Below, one piece after another: positions 13,001-22,871 of a DNA stretch of 64,000 nt. The notes under the pieces were generated by a model, which worked only from the letters and a program-made list of their open reading frames with translations, did not search any database and was not told the DNA's origin. The translations under genes and the position numbers were made by a program. The first letter of the stretch is position 1, and each line of letters starts with the position of its first letter. The stretch is from Blepharisma japonicum. Its lineage: Eukaryota; Ciliophora; Heterotrichea; Heterotrichida; Blepharismidae. The DNA is taken from assembly GCA_949751835.1 (NCBI GenBank), contig CATKHK010000098.1:62001-126000 (forward strand), in the 5' to 3' direction.

Positions 13001-13924
13001 CTAAGGGAATTGAAAAATGATTATATATCATCATTTACGATTTTGCTATTTTTGATTCACCCAAGTATTATTGATACAATGTTCAGCATTTTCAGCTGCA
13101 AAGAAATAAACAGTGGAGAGTACTGACTTAACGCAGATCTCGGAATTAGATGCTGAGACTCCAACCATTTGTTTTATGCTCTTTTATTCGCGCTACCTAC
13201 AATAAATATTTGGGTTATTGCAATTCCTGCACTTTGCCTCATAAAATTAATAAAAAGTAAAAGCACATTAGAAGATATATCAACTAGATTGAGGTTTGGG
13301 TTTTTATTCAATGGATATAGCTCAAAGTATTACTATTGGGAATTTTTAATTCTATATTATAAGGTAATTCTGATTATGTGCTCAGTATTTTTTTCGAATA
13401 TTTCAATAAATATTCAAGCCCTTACAGTAGCACTCCTGCTAGCTATATTTCTCCATATTCAAACTAAAAATCAACCATATCGCGAAAATTTGCTTAATAA
13501 AGCTGATAAATTGTCAAGAGTAGCTTCTCTTATAGCAATTCTATCTGGTCTTTTCTTTTTGACTGGTGATTTAGATATTATTGGAAAAAATATTTTACTT
13601 ATAATTTTATTGCTTTCTAATCTGCTATTTATCATCTATATCTTAATCCAGTTCCTGATGCAATTCTATATATTTAACGCAGCAATTGGAGTGTTTAAGA
13701 GGATTTTCGCTTTGAATAAAGGGAGAAAATATGTAGTTGATGTGGATCATGAGAATCCAAACAAACTTGAAAAAGATTATGCACCTATTGCTTCCCAAAA
13801 TATAAAAATAATAAGCACAGCAATATTTTCTGAAGATTCAAATATCGGGCATCTTGCTGAATTTGAGAGAAGTGCGAACATTTCAATTGAAATAGACCCA
13901 GTACCTTCAGAGCAAAGCGTTTAG
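7004..13924 (+). CDS. Giant LNR / beta-helix / multi-pass membrane protein
   Basis: One frame runs from ATG 7004 to TAG 13922-13924 with TGA=Trp and one 15-nt intron (7091-7105), giving about 2,301 aa. Visible in order: a hydrophobic signal peptide (MNCLVILATFWLAKS); at least three Notch/LNR-like cysteine modules at about 70-170 (pattern LGNGICDxxCNxxxC-D-xDC); another cysteine-rich part to about 300; a long series of short repeats (SxFxxNxAxxGGAI) at about 500-1,650, typical of a right-handed parallel beta-helix of the Pmp type; a cysteine-rich module at about 1,750-1,865; and a C-terminal region from about 1,867 with roughly eight hydrophobic segments and a short cytoplasmic tail. Likely a plasma-membrane or cortical surface protein with a very large ectodomain. 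Ligand and signalling partner are unknown. The LNR, beta-helix and membrane assignments are from pattern; receptor function is inference. Confidence 0.85.
7091..7105 (+). other. 15-nt spliceosomal intron
   Basis: GTAACTTTAAATTAG lies in frame after the signal peptide region. Left in place, it would end the protein at its own TAG. Removing 15 nt joins CPDIN to KGDHRCDPGC and keeps the frame. Length and GTAA..AG ends match the tiny introns known in heterotrich ciliates. Confidence 0.85.
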
Positions 13925-14270
13925 CTAAGAATAACATTAATTATTTATCCTATAATAAAAATATTAATACTTATATTTACAAAAATAAATTGTAAAATAA
14001 ATGCTTCATTTCAGATCATTTATTCTGCTTTATCTTTTCTATTACAGATTACTGATGAAATAAAATGCAACAATAATGGATGCTGATAAAAAATAAACTT
14101 ATAAGCTGTATAGTGAAAAATTAATAATTGATCAAATTTCAAATACAAATGAGAATAAAACTTTATGGCTTAGGCATAATGGTATATTGTTAAGAAACCC
14201 GAAGTGGGATGAGATAAAATCATTTTAAATTATCGAAATTTTTTTTATTCTAAGATGTAATCATTTTTAT
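13925..14270. other. Convergent intergenic spacer
   Basis: 346 bases between the 3' ends of the plus-strand receptor gene and the minus-strand kelch gene. AT-rich, with no further gene or clear structured terminator. Confidence 0.6.
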
Positions 14271-15377
14271 TTATATTAATTTTAATTTTTTGGATTTTAA
14301 GCGAAACTTGTAGAAATTGCTCCTTATGCCTTTTAGACCTTCAGAAAAATAACCAATATAGACTGCCCCTTTATTATAAGTGCAATACAGTCTGCCAGGG
14401 ATCCCATGAATATATTTGACTCCAATGCATTCTCAAGCATACTCATCTCTTATTTTACTTTCATAAATATTACAGCAGTCTCTATATGCAAATAGATACA
14501 GTCTCTCTTCTGCATTTACCATTATCTTTTGTCGATATAAATCAAATTTGTAAAAGATTTTTGAGAATGAATCAATATCAATTGAATACAATAAAAGATT
14601 TTTACTGCCAAATCCAGAAATTAAAATATTCCCATTAAATATTACGCTATAGCATCATTTGCCAGCTTTTGGCATAGGAGCTAATTTAATTCATCGATTT
14701 CTATCCAAATCAAATCTAACAGATAGACCTAAGGGTTTTCTACTTTGATTGTTACCTCCAAAACAATAGACACTCCTATTGAAATATATAGCAGATGAAT
14801 TTTTACAATGTTTTCCAGATGGTAACCTACGAACTTCATAATCCTTATCTATTATGCATGTTACTCCAGAAAAAGAGTGATTGCCAAAACAGAATAATTC
14901 ACCATTTGGAAGTTGGGCAACACTGGTGCTATTATAGTGAAGAGGCTCTAAAGCTTCCAATCTTATCCATTTTTTTGTGTCATTTTCAGTGTCATATATT
15001 AGCAAGAAGACTTCGTCATCAATTCTATAGCTTTCATTACTTGGAGTTTCTTCCATCCAATCAATAAGGTAAATAGATGTAATTTTATGGTAAGATTTGA
15101 CGTATTCTTGATAAGCTTCATTGAGTTCTGGGCTAGAATTAGAATTTTCTTGATTCAATACACAAGTTCTCCGAAAATTTCTTTCTTTTTCCGAATCATT
15201 AGCACTGCTTAAAAGGATAGAGCTTTTTGCTCTTAGCTGTTGATGGTTTAATAATTGATTATCAGCACTTTGATTAAGCTGATTTTGAGTGCTCTTTGAT
15301 TCATTATTTATGGCTGCTTCAATAAAGTTTATCTGAAAATTAAGCAAATTAGGTTGATTTCCAGTTTTATGTTCCAT
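14271..15377 (-). CDS. Kelch-propeller protein, short form
   Basis: Open from ATG 15377 to TAA 14271-14273 with two or more TGA=Trp codons (368 aa). N-terminus of about 130 aa with an RRTCVLNQ - ELNEAYQEYVKSYHKITS block shared by the whole local family. The propeller from about 150 has repeated kelch-type blades: LPNGELFCFG, SSAIYFNRSVYCFGG, VIFNGNILISG, AEERLYLF, IYESK, YNKGAVYIG. Kelch propellers usually serve as protein-interaction platforms. This member lacks the B-box zinc finger of the longer relatives. No introns, no obvious breaks. Divergent from the next kelch gene at 16388. Substrate unknown. Confidence 0.8.
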
Positions 15378-16387
15378 TTTATCAATTTCAGTAATGATAT
15401 CTAAATAGTTTAGATTTTATAATCTCTAAATTAGGCTTATGAAATTTCTTCGAAAAATATTGGGTTTATAAAGCTTTCTATAAACTGCTATATTATGTTT
15501 TTATGATGAATAAGTATTATTTTACAAGACATAATTTCAAGGCCTGAAGCCTGATAAATATATTAGATTAGGCTTTTAAATAATCCTGCCTGAACAGTTT
15601 AAGAGCTGATTTATAATTTTGCTGCAGAATGAACTGGAGAAGTTGATAAATATAGGTCTATTTTATTTAATTGTGCTTGAAATGGGTAGAGAGAGTTTAT
15701 ACTAGAGAGGTTAAACGCGGCTATTTAGCCTCCAATCAATCTAACTTCACATTAATCTGGTGTCAAGTACTAAAGAGACATAAAGTTCTTTTCTTCAGAT
15801 CATTCTTAAATATTGCATTGCAAGTCTTATGAGGACTCAATCAAGCCCTCTTAGCCTAGAACTTCTTAATTACTTCTATAGCTCAGGTAGAAATTAAACA
15901 CTCAATGTTATTTTCTGAGTTTGCCATTAGGATTTTAGTTTGGGTTATTTGATAATTAAGTAAGTTGAGATGATTTAAGCTTCAAGCTAAATAATTGAAT
16001 TCCAAAAACTCATCTAATTATTTTGATTTTATAGTCTATGAAAGTTTCCTTTCTTTTTTTACGATTCAGCTTCTACTTAACAAACCTTTTGCTGTAATTT
16101 TTCAATGACATGAGCTGTATGTATGATTTATCTTTTTTTACGCCATAAGGAATTGCAAATCATGAAGCAACTACTAAGTAAAATATCCCAATCTTTTAAA
16201 GGTAGAGAGGAGTTAATTAAAAAGGTAATTAAAAACTAGATGACTAGAAATGTGAATGCCTTAAAATCTATATGCCTAGCATAAACCAATAAAGCTGCTC
16301 AATTTTTTTTTTATCGTCAAAATAAATCAAGTATGTTAATAAAATCAATATAATAAAAGCAAATAAGTTATTGAAGTTTATAATTTT
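15378..16387. repeat. Divergent intergenic region, repeated elsewhere in the window
   Basis: About 1 kb between two divergent kelch genes, with no gene seen. The segment from about 15420 to 16160 is repeated directly, diverged, at about 27605-28040 upstream of the kelch copy at 28346. The part from about 15838 is repeated in inverted orientation at 63401-64000 upstream of the kelch copy at 63400. The duplications thus carried the promoter region along. Confidence 0.7.
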
Positions 16388-17461
16388 ATGGAACTAGAAA
16401 CCAGAAATAGTCTCAAACTACTCAATGGTCAGTTAAATCCCATAGAGGAAACTCAAAATAATGAAGACCAGCTCATTAAAAATTCTAATAATCAATTTTT
16501 AAATCCTCAAAAGCTAAAATTCAAAAGTTCTCTCCTTTTAGGGAGGTCCAATACTCTAAAAGAAGAAAAAGACTTCAGAAAAACCTGCCGTTTATATAAC
16601 AAACATTGAAATCCCAGTGTAGAACTCAAAAAAGCTTATCAGGAATATATCAAAACTTACAATCGATTCACATCTCTTTATCTTCCTTATGAAATAGATG
16701 ATGAAGCAGCTTTAATTATTTATAATACTGAAAATGAAAGAGAAGATATAAAAATGCTGAAGACTTATAAATCAATAGACAAGTACACATGTGTTGCTCA
16801 ACTTCCTAATGGCGAACTATTCTGCTATGGTAGTTTTTTAATTTCTGGGATTACAATAATAATTGACAGCAATTATGAAATTCATACGCTGCCATCTGGA
16901 AAGCCCATCTTCTTCTCGTCAGCTATTTATTTCAATAAAAACGTATATTGCTTCGGAGGGCATGCTAACAGTGTCTTAAAACTATCTAGTAGATTTGATT
17001 TGGATAGAACCCGATGGATAGAACTTACCTCACTGCCAAAAGCTGATGAATGCTGCCATAGTATAACATTTAATGGAAATATTTTGATTTCTGGGTATAT
17101 TAATAGAAATTTGTTGATATATTCGATTAATATTGACTCTTTCTCGGTAATTAATTACAATTTTGAAAGCCATAGTAGAAAAATACTGATAAATGCAGAA
17201 GAAAGACTTTATTTGATTGAAGGTAATAATGGATCTATTTATGAAAGTGAGCTTGGAAATGAGTATATTTGGGAATTAATAGGAAAATCACCAATTACTG
17301 CTAATCCTACTTTAGTGCATTGGGTATATAATAAAGGAGCAATATATATTGGATGTATTGAACTGTATAATAAACTAGAACGCAACTACTACCAATTTGA
17401 TTTGAATAAAAAAGCGCTAATTGAAATAAAAAAGAGCTGGATAAATTGCATTATATTTTAA
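16388..17461 (+). CDS. Kelch-propeller protein, short form
   Basis: Open from ATG 16388 to TAA 17459-17461 (357 aa), with one TGA=Trp at 16607-16609 in the N-terminal block (NKHWNPSVEL). At the family-conserved arginine-tryptophan after blade 3 it has CGA TGG, where paralogues have CGA TGA. Blades: LPNGELFCYG, SSAIYFNKNVYCFGG, ITFNGNILISGY, AEERLYLIE, IYESE, YNKGAIYIG. No B-box. Nearest relatives in the window are the copies at 28346 (direct) and 63400 (inverted). Function unknown beyond a predicted interaction scaffold; it appears intact. Confidence 0.8.
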
Positions 17462-17486
17462 TTTAATCATTTCTATTACTAATGAA

Positions 17487-17514
17487 ATCCTAAAATGTCA
17501 TAATTTATAATATG
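17487..17514 (+). promoter_or_regulatory. Short conserved upstream block of one kelch subfamily
   Basis: ATCCTAAAATGTCATAATTT followed by ATAATATG sits directly at the start codon at 17512. Related blocks sit directly at the ATGs at 19633, 21293 and, more weakly, 29573. It could be a compact promoter/5' leader or just recent common descent. Confidence 0.35.
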
Positions 17515-18036
17515 GAACCTAAGCCTCGAAAGCAGATCAACTTGCTTAAATCCTGCCCAAGCCTTATTGAAAAAACTCTTAATACTGAACCAAAAGAGGC
17601 CCAAAAAAAGTATAATAGAAATAATCAAAAAATAAATCTTCAACAAATAAGAGATAAAACAATTGCCCTTTGAGACAGGGCTAATAATCCAAAAACAGAA
17701 AAAGATTTTAGACAAACTTGCTTATTTTTCAAGGAGAATTCTACGTCTGACCCAGAGCTCATTGAAGCTTACCAAGAATATGTCAAAACTTACCATAAAA
17801 TCACATCTCTTTACCTTCTTACCGATATTAACGATAGAACTGAATTAATAATTTACAACACTGAAAATGAAACAGAAGAGATAAAAGTTCTGAAAAACCC
17901 AGAACCATTAGACTATACAACATGTATTGCTCAGCTTCCTAATGGTGAATTGTTTTGCTTTGGCAATTATACATGTTCTGGGATTACGTTAATAATTAAT
18001 AGTGATTATAAAGTTCGGATTTTACCATCTGGAGCT
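17512..18036 (+). pseudogene. Kelch gene split by an insertion, 5' part
   Basis: ATG 17512 (MEPKPRKQINLL) is open through the N-terminal RQTCLFFKEN and EAYQEYVKTYHKITS blocks into the first propeller blades (LPNGELFCFG, IINSDYKVRILPSG). It stops at a TAA at 18037, just inside a foreign insertion. The rest of the gene resumes at 19086. The truncated product would have about one blade and is unlikely to fold. Its closest relatives are the intact copies at 21293 and 29573. Confidence 0.8.
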
Positions 18037-19085
18037 TAAATTAATTACTAAATTTTTCCTTAGAGATTTCACTTTTTTAATCGCCATGAATATGGCAACT
18101 TCGTATGAGAGCAGCAGCGACTCTTTCAGCGAATTTTGCCCTGAAGAAAACGATTCGTGGTATGATGACTTTTATGATGAAATATTGGACGAGGTTGAGA
18201 CTTGGGAAGAGGAACTACAACTTTTAGAAGAGGAAGAATTAAATGGCGAAGAAATTGATGAAAGTGATGAAGAGAATGAGTTGGAAGATAAGGATTATAA
18301 AGAAGAACTGGAGGAGAGAAAAAATTTTGAGGAAAGGATAAGGGCGATGATTGCACAAAAGCATTGAGAAGTCTTGGATGATGGAGAATTGATGGTGGCT
18401 GCTGGATTTAGATCAATATCATGCAATTTGGTTTTTGATGAAAGACATGATGAAGGTAAGGAAGAGATTGGCAAGGAAGAGATAGAGGAGAAAGAAGAAA
18501 CTAAAAGAATAATTGGAAAGGCAAAAAGCACAGGAAATCTCAAGAGTGCGGGAAAGTCTAAAAAGGCGCGAAGAAGGAAAAATGCGCAAAACATCCAAAG
18601 GGTTAGCAAGATAAAAATGGCACCGAGGAAAACAATAAAAGGCTCCACAGAGAATTCAGTAGAAAATCCAATAGAAAATCCTACAGAAAATCGCACAGAA
18701 AAACCAACAGAAAATTTAGTCGAAGCTCAAGAGAACATACTTGACTGAAAGCAAAACAGAAGACCAAGCAAAAAACTTACTAAAAATCAAAATTCAGCAG
18801 AAAGCCCAATTGGCAACGCGGCATGTGAAAAGATAAGGCCTCAATGGAAAGCTAGAAAGAAAAAAAGAGATCAGCAGCAGAAGAAGAAGGATAAGGCTGA
18901 AATTAAAAGAATAGTTAGAAAAAGGAAGAAAAGGCAGGAAAAGATAGGAAAATCAGGAAAAAGGAGAAAAAGTGGGAAATTCTGGATTGGTAGATGAAGA
19001 TGGGAGAGATAGAAGAAAAGGAAGCCATAAGGTTTCTCTCGGCGACATTATATCGCTTATAAACTTAGTCAATTCCAAAAAAAGT
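18035..19085 (+). mobile_element. Insertion of about 1,051 bp flanked by a 10-bp direct repeat
   Basis: CCATCTGGAG is present at 18025-18034 and again at 19086-19095, but only once in related kelch genes. Between them lies a segment unrelated to the family, holding one long open frame. The arrangement is that of an insertion with a 10-bp target-site duplication. Imperfect inverted similarity exists near the ends (AATTACTAAATTT at the left, AATTGACTAAGTTT reversed at the right). No transposase motif is visible. Confidence 0.6.
18086..19012 (+). CDS. Acidic-then-basic low-complexity protein in the insertion
   Basis: Open from ATG 18086 to TAG 19010-19012 with TGA=Trp (308 aa). The first 90 residues are strongly acidic (long E/D runs). 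A short hydrophobic middle holds a GELMVAAGF motif. The last half is K/R-rich with a run of xEN repeats (NSVENPIENPTEN). The GC is higher than in neighbouring genes. The charge layout suits a nuclear or nucleolar, nucleic-acid- or histone-binding protein, but no domain is recognised and it may be a non-functional cargo. It lies wholly inside the insertion that splits a kelch gene. Confidence 0.5.
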
Positions 19086-19550
19086 CCATCTGGAGGGCGT
19101 TGTCGACATTCATCAGCTATTTATTTTAACAAAAGCGTCTATTGTTTTGGAGGAGCAGAGTGAAATGAAAATTTAATTCTGTCGAGTAGATATGATTTGG
19201 ATGAAAATCGATGAGTTAAACTAGTTCCAATCCCAAAAGCTGATACTGGATGCTCTAATGTGATATTTAATGGAAATATTATATTTTGTTGAAATCAGCA
19301 GCCAAATCTTTTGATATATTCAATTGAAATTAATTCTTTCTCGACTGTTCCGTATAACTTTCAGATCGTGACAAGATACTCATAAATACAGAAAATAGGC
19401 TTTATTTACTTGGATTTGGCAAAAATTTGATGGTATATGAAAGTGAAGATGGGGTTTTTTGGGAAAAAATAGCAAGATCGACAACTCTAAATTGGTCTAT
19501 TAGTGATTATTGGAGATATAATAAAGGAGAAATTTATAATAATCCTTAGA
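19086..19550 (+). pseudogene. Kelch gene split by an insertion, 3' part
   Basis: Resumes the gene of 17512 with SSAIYFNKSVYCFGG, a CGA TGA (Arg-Trp) and LVPIPKAD. One base is lost near 19360 relative to the copies at 21293 and 29573, shifting the frame. Further blades (ENRLYLLGFG, VYESEDG, YNKG) can still be read. It ends early at about 19550, where the sequence switches to the upstream flank of another kelch gene (TTAGAGAAATCTTAAA, shared with 29479). Clearly a pseudogene. Confidence 0.8.
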
Positions 19551-19632
19551 GAAATCTTAAAAATTAAAATATTTTTCACTCAAATAAAAAGACCATAATA
19601 AAATCCTAGAATGCCATATAATTAATTAAAAC

Positions 19633-20376
19633 ATGGACCAAAATCAAATGGTTTCCAAGTACTTATGATATTGAGATCATAATGCAGAGAAGAGGGCTTT
19701 ACGCAAATTTAATCTTACTACACTTTCAGTCGAATTTATGCAAGAATTTGGATTTCCTATCTATGCTACAAGTATCATAAATCTTTCAAATAATCGATTT
19801 TTAGGATTAAAAGGCGAGCAATTATCCCAGAGTTTGTTTATTTCAGATGAAAATTTAAATATCAAGATAATAGAAGCTAAAACGTACAGAAATTGGCAAT
19901 CTAGACCTCTCATTAGTTCTTGTTTTTATGATGACTCAATATCAATTTTTAAAGGTGTATGCACTCCAAATGAATGTGATTCATATGATTGCTCCGATTT
20001 GAGCCATAAAAGATGCTTTATTCAACAGAATAAGTGGGAAACTTTAGCTGACCCGCCTACATTTCCGCACCCATGTATATGATTTAACCAAAAAATAATT
20101 TTTATCGCTGAGCAACGTGCCGGAATATGAATTTATGATGCATTGATAAATTCTTATACTCATCATTTACCAATTAAGTCTGAACACGAATTTTCAGATC
20201 AATGACTAACTCAACATGCTGGAAAAATTTATTTGTTAATCTTTTCAGATTTGAGTGGAATTTACAGTTGTGATGATCCTTTATCAAATTGAAATTTTAT
20301 TTACTCTTTTAAAAATAAGTTATCATTATTTGAACTTATTTTTCGTTATAATTTTCTTGGTTCTTATGAATTTTAA
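19633..20376 (+). pseudogene. Divergent kelch-like gene, 5' part
   Basis: Open from ATG 19633 to TAA 20374-20376 with several TGA=Trp codons (247 aa). Propeller-like segments are seen (IINLSNNRFLGL, SCFYDDSISIF, KWETLADPP, WFNQKIIFIA, HAGKIYLLIF), but the sequence is far from the other local kelch genes. It lacks the N-terminal block of the family and has an added cysteine patch (CTPNECDSYDCSD). A matching C-terminal tail appears at 21056-21214, so an insertion seems to have separated the two. It might still produce a truncated protein. Confidence 0.55.
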
Positions 20377-20454
20377 ATTAAAGTTGTTAGATTACCCTAT
20401 CCTCTATCAGGATCTTTATTTTTCTCTCTGCAAACTCATATGGAATTGCTAAGA

Positions 20455-20840
20455 ATCAGTCAACATCAATTTAGTATAACATCAATTAGCAGTGTAATCC
20501 CAGATTTTGACCAATTATTAAATAAAATACCTTGCCATTCGAAAGTTGAGTTATACAAGTGCCAATGTCCAAGTAATTCTGGAGTCTGCAAGATTTTGTT
20601 CTTTGGTTTTAGTTTCAGTATTAAATTACTAAATTATCTCTCCCTTATCATATTAATATTATAAAGGGATGTCTCGTGTTGTAAATATTAAAATAATCTT
20701 GGTAAACTCGCGTTAGCAGTTCGTCATGAAGATTAGAATTGGCTGGCATGCTGAGTAAGTTGCTTTAAAATCCATGTCTAATTCTAGTTTGCTTGACCTA
20801 ATCAAAATCTCAGTTGTTTTACTTCTTAAGGTGTCTAAAA
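20455..20840 (-). pseudogene. Fossil N-terminal part of a kelch gene
   Basis: On the minus strand this matches the 5' half of the B-box-kelch gene at 24182-25960: the segments encoding TLRNKT, the AYQDY region and the LPNGKLFC region can be followed, with many indels and stops. It lies inside the stretch that separates the two parts of the divergent kelch gene at 19633 and 21056. Confidence 0.6.
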
Positions 20841-21055
20841 ACTGAAGTCTGCAGGGGCTGTTTCAACCTCGGCTTGGATGATTTCTCTGGCTTTTGCTGC
20901 AAGATCATCTCCAGTAGCGACGTGGATGTAAGCTCATCTCCAGTCAGGATGTGGATGTAAGCTTGGCGCGTGGCTGGGCTGGGACTTCTCCGAAACTGAC
21001 GCTGATCTCTGTTCTGCTGTTTTCCACACTTGCTTTCCATATGATCCAGGCCCAC
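20841..21055 (-). other. GC-rich foreign patch with a short internal repeat
   Basis: About 215 bases of clearly higher GC than anything around. CATCTCCAG-x-GTGGATGTAAGCT occurs twice in tandem (unit about 29 bp, near 20907-20965). On the minus strand one frame reads AYIHVATGDDLAAKAREIIQ and continues EVETAPADF, with the same start (AYIHILTGDEL) in the preceding unit. It looks like a piece of an unrelated, probably well-expressed gene, or of foreign DNA. Gene not recognised. Confidence 0.45.
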
Positions 21056-21214
21056 CGGGGTTCTAATGAAGGATCTAATTATTTCCTTAATAAATCAAAG
21101 ATATATCAATTTGATTTGGAAAAATTAGAAATAAAACGATGCTTAGATGTTGAAGACTTGAATGTGGGTGAAAAGGCGCGAGCAATTAATATTTTATCTT
21201 CTGATATTGAATAA
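21056..21214 (+). pseudogene. Divergent kelch-like gene, 3' tail
   Basis: Reads NKSKIYQFDLEKLEIKRCLD and ends at TAA 21212-21214. The YxFDLxxLxIK pattern is the last-blade/C-terminal signature of the local kelch proteins. It probably belonged to the gene starting at 19633. Confidence 0.5.
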
Positions 21215-21292
21215 AAGAATGGCATAATAATAAATTATAAATTTAGAAGTTTATTAAAACTTGAATTACTCTTAAAATATCATAATTAAAAT

Positions 21293-22354
21293 ATGGAATC
21301 TAAGCCTCAAAAGCAGATCGAATTACTTAATTTCTGCCCAAGCCTTGTTGAAAAACCGCTAAATACTGAACTAATAGGCTCCCAAAAATTATCTCTTCAG
21401 CAAATAAGAGATAAAACACTTTCCCTTTGAAGCAGGGCTAATAATCCAAAAACAGAACAAGATTTTAGACAAACTTGCTTATTTTACAAAGAGAATTCTA
21501 CGCCTGACCCAGAGCTCATTGAAGCTTACCAAGAATATGTCAAAACTTATCATAAAATCACATCTCTTTACCTTCTTAACGATATTAACAAAAGAACTGA
21601 ATTAATAATTTACAACACTGAAAATGAAAAAGAAGAGATAAAGGTTCTGGAAGCCCCAGAATCATTAGACTATACAACATGTATTGCTCAGCTTCCTAAT
21701 GGTGAATTGTTTTGCTTTGGTAGTCATAGAGGTTCTGGGATTACATTAATAATTAATAGTGATTATAAAGTTCGGATTTTATCATCTGGAGTACCTTGCT
21801 GCAATTCATCAGCTATTTATTTTAACAAGAGCATCTATTGTTTTGGAGGATTAGAGGGTGATGAATATTTAACTCTGTCTAGTAGATATGATTTAGATGA
21901 AAATCGGTGAGTTAAACTAGTTCCGATGCCAAAAGCTGATGCTTGTTGCACTAGTGTAATAATTAATGGCAATATTATATTTTCTGGATATTGAAATCAG
22001 AATCTTTTGATATATTCAATTGAAATTAATTCTTTCTCAACTGTTCCGTATATCTTTCCAGATAATAACAAGAGACTGATAAATACAGAAAATAGACTCT
22101 ATTTACTTGGATTTGGCAAAAAATTGATGGTATATGAAAGTGAAGATGGGTTTTCTTGGGAAAAAATAGCAAAATCGACAATTCCAAATTGGCCTATAGG
22201 TAGATATTGAAGATATAATAAAGGAGGAATTTATATGGGATATATAGCCAGAATATTCAAAAAAGCAGATAGCCGCTACTGTAAGTTTAGGCTAGATAAT
22301 AAAAAGCTGATTGAAATAAAAAATGATAACCATAAGAATTGTTATCTTTTTTAA
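21293..22354 (+). CDS. Kelch-propeller protein, short form
   Basis: Open from ATG 21293 to TAA 22352-22354 (353 aa), with TGA=Trp at the N-terminal LSLWSRAN, the conserved DENRW, GYWNQN and RYWRYN. Shared blocks: RQTCLFYKEN, EAYQEYVKTYHKITS, LPNGELFCFG, SSAIYFNKSIYCFGG, INGNIIFSGY, TENRLYLLGFG, VYESEDGFSWEKI, YNKGGIYMGYI. No B-box. It is the intact sister of the broken gene at 17512 and of the copy at 29573. Predicted interaction scaffold; partner unknown. Confidence 0.8.
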
Positions 22355-22439
22355 AATAGCATTATTTATTCTAAGAGTTGATAGGATATGCAATATATTC
22401 TAAATAAATATATGGGATACTAAATCGTCTTATCTTAAC

Positions 22440-22800
22440 TAAAATGACAGAACTTACTTAATTTCAGACAATAGAATTTTTATACTGATTGATATGCTAT
22501 ATCAATAAAAACATTTATTGTTCTGAAGAATGAAATAATGGCCACTAACTCTAGAGATAATATTTGGCAAAATCGATGAATTAAGCTGTGTCTAAGGCAA
22601 GTCTAATCCTTTATACAATAGTTAATATTTTAAAGGGAATATATTATTTATGGAATAAAATTATTCTTATACTCAATAGATAATGACCTTTCTCAAGTAA
22701 ATTCTTAAATTTTTTCATTGATGAAAATATAGAACTTATAAATCAAAAATAAATTGCCATTAGAAAACTACTAGCATCTTGGAATTTTAAATTTTTCCAA
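22440..22800 (+). pseudogene. Heavily decayed kelch fossil
   Basis: Fragments in changing frames still match the family: YINKNIYC followed by a lost FGG, an ILYSIDND-like segment (usual LLYSIDIDSFS), and later ISYIKW where YNKG normally is. Many stops and frame changes. No product expected. Confidence 0.5.
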
Positions 22801-22871
22801 TTCATGTCCTTTTCCTTGATGATAAAAAAATCTCATATATTAAATGGTCGGCTTTTCAGCAAAAATAATAG

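Noticed and set aside
7136-13924. Nine separate genes suggested by standard-code open frames
   Set aside because: All lie in the same frame, are separated only by TGA codons and form one continuous domain architecture.
18126-18696. Minus-strand open frames opposite the acidic/basic gene
   Set aside because: They are mirror images of E/K-rich codons (long S/P/L/F runs), a usual shadow effect.
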